Source: FEB-35 sp050263095
GTDB lineage: Bacteria > Desulfobacterota > Deferrimicrobia > Deferrimicrobiales > Deferrimicrobiaceae
Assembly: GCA_050263095.1 (NCBI GenBank)
Contig: JBLNEW010000046.1
Coordinates: 1-20,788 of the forward strand
Direction: 5' to 3'
Length of the DNA: 20,788 nt
Shown: positions 15,182 to 20,788 of the stretch, one piece after another
Layout of the letters: every line of letters begins with the position of its first letter
Position numbering within the stretch: the first letter of the stretch is position 1
Translations under genes and position numbers: made by a program
Notes under the pieces: model-generated
What the model was told of the DNA's origin: nothing
Seen by the model: only the letters and a program-made list of their open reading frames with translations
Databases searched by the model: none

Positions 15182-16473
15182 CGGGGAGGACGGGACCCGG
15201 TCGTCCGGAAACGATTCAGCCTGGCCTGGAGCGTATCCTGGCGGCTTTCGACCTGTCAGGGCATCCCGAGCGGTCCTTCCGCATTTTCCACATAGCAGGC
15301 ACGAACGGCAAGGGATCCACCGCCTCATTCCTCGATGCGATCCTGCGGCGGCTTCAGCCGGACCCGGTAGGCCTGTACACTTCCCCGCACCTTATATCCC
15401 CCGAGGAGAGGATACGCGTCGACGGCGACGCGATCCCCGCCGAATCCCTTCACAGGTCGCTCGACAGGGCGTCGACGCTCTCGCGAAAGGTGGCGGAAAC
15501 CGCCGGCGGCCCGCTTTCCTATTTCGAGGAGATGACCTGGGCGGCGTGCGACTGGTTCCGTAAGGCGAAGGCGCCGCTAGCGGTCATGGAGGCGGGGCTG
15601 GGGGGGCGCTGGGACGCGACCAACGCCTGCATGTCAGTGGTTTCGGTCGTCACAACGGTGGGAATCGACCACCGCGAGTGGCTGGGGAAAACGCTTCCGC
15701 AGATCGCGGCCGAGAAGGCGGGAATATTCCGTTCCGGGGTTCCCGCGCTGTTGGGGCGGCTTTCGTTCGCGGCGCGCGGAGTCGCCGTCCGGAAGGCGCG
15801 GGAGGCGGGGGCGCCGGTGTGGGAATTGGGGCGCCATTTCCGGTGGGAGGATTGCGGCGGGCGCATCAGAATCCATATGCCCGGTTTGACGGTTTCGGGC
15901 AGCCGGCCCGGGCTCGCAGGCGATTTTCAGCGAGACAACGCGGCGATCGCATGCGCAGCCGCATGGCGGTGGGCCTCCGCGCGCGGGATTCCGGCGGCGG
16001 AGTTCATTACCGCCGCCAGGGAAGGGATATCCTGCGCCCGGTGGCCGGGGCGATTTTCCCCGCTTCCGGGGAGGAAAAACCGGCGGGCATGGGTTGACGG
16101 GGCGCACAATCCGCAGGCGGCCGGCGCGCTCGCGCGCGAACTGGGGAAGATGAAGGCCGGGGGCGAAGCGGAAAGGATCGTGGCGCTCTGGAGCATGCTC
16201 GGAGACAAGGACCTGTCGGGCTTCATTCGGGAGCTTTCGGGGGTTGTGGACGGTTGGGTCCCGTTTCCGATGGTCCACGAGCGCGCTGCGACGATCGGGG
16301 AATTGGCGGATGCATGCAGGAAGAGCAGGTGCCGCGCGCGGCCGGCGGGCGATTTCCGGGAAGGGTGGGAGATCGCAAGGAAATGGGCCGGCGCCGCAGG
16401 GCTGGTCATCGTATGCGGTTCGCTCGTTGCGGTAGGGGAAGCCTTCCTGGACCGCGTCGGGGGGATCCCGTGA
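15178..16473 (+). CDS. folC: Folylpolyglutamate synthase / dihydrofolate synthase
   Basis: FolC attaches glutamate to dihydropteroate and to folates using ATP. The 431-residue protein has the P-loop GTNGKGS at 41-47, TSPHL at 68-72, the omega-loop region GGRWDATN, a VTTVGIDHREWLG segment and DGAHNP at 307-312, all typical of the Mur-ligase-like FolC family. The ATG overlaps the accD stop (ATGA), and the gene ends in GTGA with lptD. Whether it is mono- or bifunctional cannot be told from motifs alone. Confidence 0.93.
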   Translation: MTGRTGPGRPETIQPGLERILAAFDLSGHPERSFRIFHIAGTNGKGSTASFLDAILRRLQPDPVGLYTSPHLISPEERIRVDGDAIPAESLHRSLDRASTLSRKVAETAGGPLSYFEEMTWAACDWFRKAKAPLAVMEAGLGGRWDATNACMSVVSVVTTVGIDHREWLGKTLPQIAAEKAGIFRSGVPALLGRLSFAARGVAVRKAREAGAPVWELGRHFRWEDCGGRIRIHMPGLTVSGSRPGLAGDFQRDNAAIACAAAWRWASARGIPAAEFITAAREGISCARWPGRFSPLPGRKNRRAWVDGAHNPQAAGALARELGKMKAGGEAERIVALWSMLGDKDLSGFIRELSGVVDGWVPFPMVHERAATIGELADACRKSRCRARPAGDFREGWEIARKWAGAAGLVIVCGSLVAVGEAFLDRVGGIP

Positions 16474-18629
16474 AAACCGCAGCCGCCTGCGCCGCCGCGT
16501 TGATGATCCTCTCATTCGGAGCAGCGGTCTCATCGCCGGCTTCGATCCCCCTGCCGGGAGGCCCTCTTTCCGGCCAGCGAAACGGATCGGAACTGATGCT
16601 CGGCGCCCCGGTGACGCTGAATGCGGACTCTCTCGATTACGACGACGATACCGGAGTCGCCTACGCGGAGGGAAACGTCGAGATCGGCTTCGGAAACAGG
16701 AGCATCCGGGCGGACCGCATCAGGTACGATTCCCGGAGCGGCGAGGCGGAGATGATCGGCAAGGTGCATTACAAGGACGCCGGAGACGAGTTCTCGTTCG
16801 ACCGGATCGTGCTGAACATCGATACGGAACTCGGAGTTCTGTACAACGGCACGATCCGCCTGAGCACGAACAATTACCTTATCTCCAGCGAAAGGTTCGA
16901 GAAGACGGGCGGCAAGACCTTCCTGATACAGAAGGGAACGCTTACGACCTGCCCGTGCGACCCGGAGCCCGACTGGAAGTTCGAGGTGAGGCGATCGAAG
17001 GTCACGATGGACGGGTACGCGGTCGGAAAAGATGTGACTTTCAGGGTGCGCGGCGTGCCGGTGCTATGGCTTCCGTGGGCGGCCTTTCCGGTCAAGCTCA
17101 CCAGGCAGAGCGGCTTCCTGATGCCGGGCTTCTCGAGCGGGGGATCCAAGGGATTCTCCATCCAGCTGCCCTATTACTGGGCCATCAACCGCTGGAGCGA
17201 CGCGACGGTCACGGTCGAGAACATGAGCCAGAGGGGGATCCGCCCCGAGTTGGAGTACCGGTATGTCCTTAACCCGGATTCCGAGGGGGAGGCGCACGCA
17301 TCCGCCTATGACGACAAGGAGACGGGCCACGGCAGGCACCGGTTCCACGGGACCAACAAGTACCGTTCGGGAGGGGGAGGCTTCACCTCCAACGCAAAGT
17401 GGGACATTGCCTCCGACGATCAGTACTACACCGACCTGGTAGACGAGGTCATCCTGCGTACGGGAAGGCACATTCCCTCGCGGGGGTTTTTCGCCTACGG
17501 GTCCGGCCAGGGCGCCGGCTCGGTTTCCGCGGTCTACGTCAACGACGTGCAGGGGACTCCCGACGACAGCACGGTCCAGCGGCTTCCCGAATTATCGCTG
17601 GCATTCCTCCCCAGGTCGCTCGGCGGGACGGGGGTAGATGCCGGAGGCGGGGCGGCAGCCACCTACTTCTATCGACGCGTCGGCGACCGCGAACTTCGGG
17701 GCAGGGGATATGCGAATGTCTCCCGGACTTTTACATTGTACCCGTCGGTGACACTTACCCCTTACGTTTCGGTCGATCTGCTGGGGTCGTACCCGGCATC
17801 GGACGTGACCGGAATACGCAAGGCGGGGAGGGCGCTTCCATGGGGCGGCGGGAAACTGGAAGCCGATTTCCGCAGGGATTTCCGGAAAGGGGACGGGCCG
17901 CGCCTGATCCATGCGGTTCAAACGGGGGCCGATTTCCGGTGGGTCCCGGCGACGAGCCAGGGGGACATCCCGGTTACGGACTACTGGTCCCGGGTCGCCG
18001 AGCAGCAGCAGTTCGTTTTTTCGGTCGCCCAGAGGCTGATCCGGGTCGACAACGTCGCAGGACCGTACGAGGTTGCCTTCCTGGCGATCGAGTGGGCGCT
18101 TGACGCCGGGGGGAGGGAGCCGGCGGGCTCCCCGTACATCGACCCCCTGTCCCCGTTCGTAAGGACCCTTCGGGACCAGATCGACCTGGCGGCGGGGAGG
18201 ACGAACGGACGCCACGGGTCATCCGACGTATACACCCGGTTCCAGATCCGTCCCGCGCCGAAGTGGATCGTTTCGGGGGAAACCCTTTTGGACACGTCGG
18301 ACGTGAATTTCACGACCGCCGCCGTCGGGGGGGAATGGAAGGAAACCGAGGAGAAACGCGCCCTGCTTGAATACCGGGTATCGAGGGACCTCGCGGAGGA
18401 GGTCCACGGGCTGTTCGCGATGCGGCTGCACAGGATTTTGGGGTTGAGGACGAACGTCAACTATTCGATCAGAAACGAGCGGCTGACCGAAGGCACGGCC
18501 GCGTTCACCCTGTATCCGCGCAGCGACTGCTGGAGCGTGGGGCTGGAGGCCGGCCGCAAGACCAAGCCCGACGAAACGAGCTACAAGCTCCTCTTCTCGC
18601 TGAAGGGGATCGGGACGATCGGGAACTAA
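16470..18629 (+). CDS. lptD: LPS-assembly protein LptD (OstA / Imp family)
   Basis: LptD is the outer-membrane beta-barrel that, with the lipoprotein LptE, inserts LPS into the outer leaflet. The 719-residue protein begins with a signal-peptide-like segment (about 1-22). It continues with an OstA/LptA-like jellyroll (about 45-180) carrying LNADSLDYDDDTGVAYAEG, and then a long barrel region rich in alternating aromatic residues, including RGVPVLWLPWAAFPV and RQSGFLMPGF. Mature cysteines are only 161 and 163 (CPC) and 687, fewer than in E. coli, which has four including an adjacent C-terminal pair. The GTG start overlaps the folC stop. The size is a little below the 784 residues of E. coli. No LptE gene is visible here. 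Confidence 0.92.
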   Translation: MKTAAACAAALMILSFGAAVSSPASIPLPGGPLSGQRNGSELMLGAPVTLNADSLDYDDDTGVAYAEGNVEIGFGNRSIRADRIRYDSRSGEAEMIGKVHYKDAGDEFSFDRIVLNIDTELGVLYNGTIRLSTNNYLISSERFEKTGGKTFLIQKGTLTTCPCDPEPDWKFEVRRSKVTMDGYAVGKDVTFRVRGVPVLWLPWAAFPVKLTRQSGFLMPGFSSGGSKGFSIQLPYYWAINRWSDATVTVENMSQRGIRPELEYRYVLNPDSEGEAHASAYDDKETGHGRHRFHGTNKYRSGGGGFTSNAKWDIASDDQYYTDLVDEVILRTGRHIPSRGFFAYGSGQGAGSVSAVYVNDVQGTPDDSTVQRLPELSLAFLPRSLGGTGVDAGGGAAATYFYRRVGDRELRGRGYANVSRTFTLYPSVTLTPYVSVDLLGSYPASDVTGIRKAGRALPWGGGKLEADFRRDFRKGDGPRLIHAVQTGADFRWVPATSQGDIPVTDYWSRVAEQQQFVFSVAQRLIRVDNVAGPYEVAFLAIEWALDAGGREPAGSPYIDPLSPFVRTLRDQIDLAAGRTNGRHGSSDVYTRFQIRPAPKWIVSGETLLDTSDVNFTTAAVGGEWKETEEKRALLEYRVSRDLAEEVHGLFAMRLHRILGLRTNVNYSIRNERLTEGTAAFTLYPRSDCWSVGLEAGRKTKPDETSYKLLFSLKGIGTIGN

Positions 18630-18630
18630 C

Positions 18631-19503
18631 ATGCACGCGAAGAAAAGGATGCTCGTCACCGGCGCGAACGGACTGCTTGGGAGGGAGATCGTCGACCTTT
18701 TCCGCGATGAATACGATCTGCGCGCGACGGACGTCGGCGATTTCGACGTCACAAGCCCCGACGATTGCGGAAGGGCAATCGGCGGATTCATGCCGGAAGT
18801 CGTGATTCATTGCGCCGCCTATACCGCGGTCGACAAGGCGGAAAGCGAGGAGGAAAGGGCGTTCGCGGTGAACAGCGGCGGAACCGGGAACGTGGCGCGC
18901 GAGTGCCGCAAGGCCGGGGCGATGATCGTCACGTTCGGAACCGATTACGTTTTCGACGGCGCATCCGACAGACCGTACGGTGAAGACGACGCCGCCTCCC
19001 CCCTGTCCGCCTACGGCAGGAGCAAGCTGGCGGCCGAAGAAGCGGTCAGGGCGGAGACGGCGGAGCACCTCATAGTCCGTTCCCAGTGGCTGTACGGCCC
19101 GCACGGCAGGAATTTCGTGTTCGCCGTCCTGGACAAGGCGAGGCGCGGCGAGCCGCTGCGCGTGGTATCGGACCAGAAAGGGTGCCCGACCTATTCGCGC
19201 GACCTCGCGGCAGCCGTCAAGCGGATGCTTGACGCCGGCGCAAGGGGGACGTTCCACTTTTCGAACGAGGGTGAAGCTACGTGGCACGAGTTCGCCGCCT
19301 TCGTGCTGGCCCGCGCGTTCTCGGGGTCCGTTTCCCTCGAGCCGGCGCGCGCTTCGGAGCTTGCATACCCCGCACGCCGCCCCGCTTATTCCGTGCTCAG
19401 CAAGGAGAAATATCGCAAGTTCACCGGAGATATCCCCAGGCGCTGGGAAGACGCCGTCCCGGAGTTCCTGAAAATAATTTCCAAAGGGAGGGTCAACAGG
19501 TGA
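18631..19503 (+). CDS. rfbD: dTDP-4-dehydrorhamnose reductase-like NAD(P)-dependent reductase
   Basis: The 290-residue SDR protein resembles RmlD/RfbD, which reduces dTDP-4-keto-L-rhamnose to dTDP-L-rhamnose for LPS and other glycans. It has the cofactor motif GANGLLG (11-17), the RmlD-like segment HCAAYTAVDKAE, FGTDYVFDG, and catalytic Tyr128/Lys132 in YGRSK. The late QKGCPTYSRDLA and FHFSNEGEATWHEFA segments are also characteristic. It starts one base after the lptD stop with only a weak GGGA ahead of it. RmlA, RmlB and RmlC are not in the window, so rhamnose synthesis would depend on genes elsewhere. The stop overlaps the next start (GTGA). Confidence 0.87.
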   Translation: MHAKKRMLVTGANGLLGREIVDLFRDEYDLRATDVGDFDVTSPDDCGRAIGGFMPEVVIHCAAYTAVDKAESEEERAFAVNSGGTGNVARECRKAGAMIVTFGTDYVFDGASDRPYGEDDAASPLSAYGRSKLAAEEAVRAETAEHLIVRSQWLYGPHGRNFVFAVLDKARRGEPLRVVSDQKGCPTYSRDLAAAVKRMLDAGARGTFHFSNEGEATWHEFAAFVLARAFSGSVSLEPARASELAYPARRPAYSVLSKEKYRKFTGDIPRRWEDAVPEFLKIISKGRVNR

Positions 19504-20441
19504 CTCGCATACTGATTACAGGCGGCGCAGGATTCATCGGCTCGCATGTGGCGGATGCCTGCGTGGCTGCCGGGCATGAAGTCATGGTGGTCGACGACCT
19601 CTCCTCGGGGAAGAAGGAGCACGTACCGGATGCGGCGCGGTTCGTCCTTTGCGACGTGGGCTCGGAAACCGCCGTCGAGGCCGTGAAGACTTTCCGGCCC
19701 GAGGTGATCAACCACCATGCGGCGCAGATCAACGTGCGGGCATCCGTCGCCGACCCGCAGCGCGACGCGCAGGTGAACATACTGGGTTCCATACGCCTGC
19801 TGGAGGCCGCCAGGCAGAACGGAGTGAGGAAATTCCTGTTCGCATCCTCGGGCGGCGCAGGGTACGGGGAACAGGAGCGGTTTCCCGCGGACGAAAGCCA
19901 CCCGGTTCGTCCCGTCAGCCCCTACGGCGCCGCCAAGATGTCGGTAGAGCTTTACCTTAACTATTACCGCGCCCAGTACGGGCTCGAGTACACCGCGCTG
20001 CGCTACGCCAACGTGTACGGCCCGAGGCAGGACCCGCACGGCGAGGCCGGCGTAGTGGCCATATTCGCCGAGCGCCTTTTGCGGGGGCAGACGGCCGTCG
20101 TGAACGGCGACGGGGAGCAGACGAGGGATTTCGTCTACGTCGGCGACATCGTCCGGGCGAACCTCGCTGCCCTTGAACGTGGAGACGGCGTGTCCGTCAA
20201 CATAGGCACCGGCGTGGAGACGAACATAAACACGGTCTTCCGGATCCTGCGGGACCTTTCCGGCAGCCGGCAAACCGAAGTCCACGGCCCTTCCATGCCA
20301 GGAGAGCAGCGGCGGTCCTGCCTGGAAAACAGAATGGCGTCGTACGAACTGGGATGGTATCCTGAAATGTCGTTGGAGGAAGGCCTCGCCCGCACGCTGG
20401 ATTTCTTCCGCGAAAAAATCAAAAACGCCGGCACGTGGTAG
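19500..20441 (+). CDS. NAD-dependent sugar-nucleotide epimerase/dehydratase (GalE-like)
   Basis: This 313-residue extended SDR protein has the NAD motif GGAGFIG (8-14), a DDLSSGK segment after beta-strand 2, and catalytic Tyr142/Lys146 in YGAAK. It also has RYANVYGPRQDP and GDGEQTRDFVYVGDIVRA, typical of UDP-glucose/UDP-N-acetylglucosamine 4-epimerases. The substrate cannot be fixed from motifs. One oddity is SSGGAGYGE, where many family members have SSxAVYG. The GTG start overlaps the rmlD-like stop, with GGGAGG about 8 bases upstream. The stop is TAG, again showing amber used as a normal terminator two bases before lepA. It probably works with its neighbour on surface-glycan precursors. Confidence 0.85.
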   Translation: MTRILITGGAGFIGSHVADACVAAGHEVMVVDDLSSGKKEHVPDAARFVLCDVGSETAVEAVKTFRPEVINHHAAQINVRASVADPQRDAQVNILGSIRLLEAARQNGVRKFLFASSGGAGYGEQERFPADESHPVRPVSPYGAAKMSVELYLNYYRAQYGLEYTALRYANVYGPRQDPHGEAGVVAIFAERLLRGQTAVVNGDGEQTRDFVYVGDIVRANLAALERGDGVSVNIGTGVETNINTVFRILRDLSGSRQTEVHGPSMPGEQRRSCLENRMASYELGWYPEMSLEEGLARTLDFFREKIKNAGTW

Positions 20442-20443
20442 GA

Positions 20444-20788
20444 ATGCGCATCGAGCACATCCGCAACTTTTCCATCATCGCCCACATCGACCACGGGAAA
20501 TCCACCCTGGCCGACCGGCTCATGGAGGCGACGGGGACCCTCTCCGGGCGGGAGAAGGTGGACCAGTTCCTCGACAAGATGGACATCGAGCGGGAGCGCG
20601 GGATCACCATCAATGCCCAGACCGTCCGCATGCGTTATACCGCCAAGGACGGGAAGGAATACGTCCTGAACCTCATCGACACGCCGGGGCACGTCGACTT
20701 CTCCTACGAGGTTTCCCGGAGCCTGAACGCCTGCGAGGGGGCGATCCTCGTCGTGGACGCCTCCCAGGGGGTCGAGGCCCAGACGCTG
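20444..20788 (+). CDS. lepA: Elongation factor 4 (LepA), 3' truncated by the window
   Basis: The first 115 codons of LepA are visible and the gene runs past the end. LepA is a ribosome-associated translational GTPase affecting elongation or subunit maturation. The G1 motif AHIDHGKS (13-20), G2 RGITI (52-56) and G3 DTPGH (79-83) are intact. The opening IRNFSIIAHIDHGKSTLADRL and the VDFSYEVSRSLNACEGA segment distinguish it from EF-G and from other paralogues such as BipA. The ATG is two bases after the epimerase stop with only a short GGA ahead, so translation may be coupled to the upstream gene. Confidence 0.95.
   Translation, partial: MRIEHIRNFSIIAHIDHGKSTLADRLMEATGTLSGREKVDQFLDKMDIERERGITINAQTVRMRYTAKDGKEYVLNLIDTPGHVDFSYEVSRSLNACEGAILVVDASQGVEAQTL

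Noticed and set aside
16254..16469. Upstream extension of the lptD frame into folC
   Set aside because: The GTG at 16470 begins a proper signal peptide and overlaps the folC stop; the extension would bury it.
19281..19499. Upstream extension of the epimerase frame into the rmlD-like gene
   Set aside because: The NAD-binding motif must be near the N-terminus, which fits the GTG at 19500 with a good ribosome site.
1..20788. CRISPR array, transposase, integrase, phage or toxin-antitoxin genes
   Set aside because: No regularly spaced repeats and no such protein families were seen; the repeats at 3575-4012 are too short and irregular.

Overview
The window is a G+C-rich piece of a Gram-negative bacterial chromosome. 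An LPS-assembly outer-membrane protein (LptD), FtsB, a SPOR-domain protein and dTDP-rhamnose and epimerase genes show a diderm envelope. The argS-SPOR pair, two tryptophan synthase beta genes in one trp cluster, and the trpA-accD-folC order recall Geobacter-like, formerly deltaproteobacterial lineages. That placement is from memory of gene order, not from a search. Every gene I can support lies on the + strand.

Region 1 (1-3279) holds the 3' end of an FAD-dependent oxidoreductase of the geranylgeranyl-reductase type, then ftsB, then a membrane-anchored diguanylate cyclase with a GAF-like middle, an intact GGEEF active site and an RxxD inhibitory site. Region 2 (3280-4080) has a promoter-like site and a cold-shock-protein reading frame that is complete except that the near-invariant early tryptophan codon is an amber stop. 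A G+C-rich gene-free stretch follows, full of inverted and direct repeats, and ends at a promoter for argS.

Region 3 (4081-20788) is an unbroken run of co-oriented genes with gaps of 14 bases or less and many 4-base stop/start overlaps: argS, a SPOR protein, trpE, a fused trpGD, trpC, trpB2, trpF, trpB1, trpA, accD, folC, lptD, rmlD-like, an NAD-dependent epimerase and the start of lepA. The seven trp genes encode the whole route from chorismate to tryptophan. They have no room for a leader or attenuator of their own, so they are probably transcribed with argS and the SPOR gene. The later genes feed fatty-acid synthesis (accD), folate polyglutamylation (folC), LPS export (lptD) and sugar-nucleotide metabolism.

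Most of the window is ordinary biosynthetic and housekeeping sequence. I found no mobile element, CRISPR array, tRNA, rRNA or new defence-like system. The points most worth checking are the amber codon in the cold-shock gene, the structured intergenic stretch at 3575-4012, and the paired trpB2/trpB1 genes.
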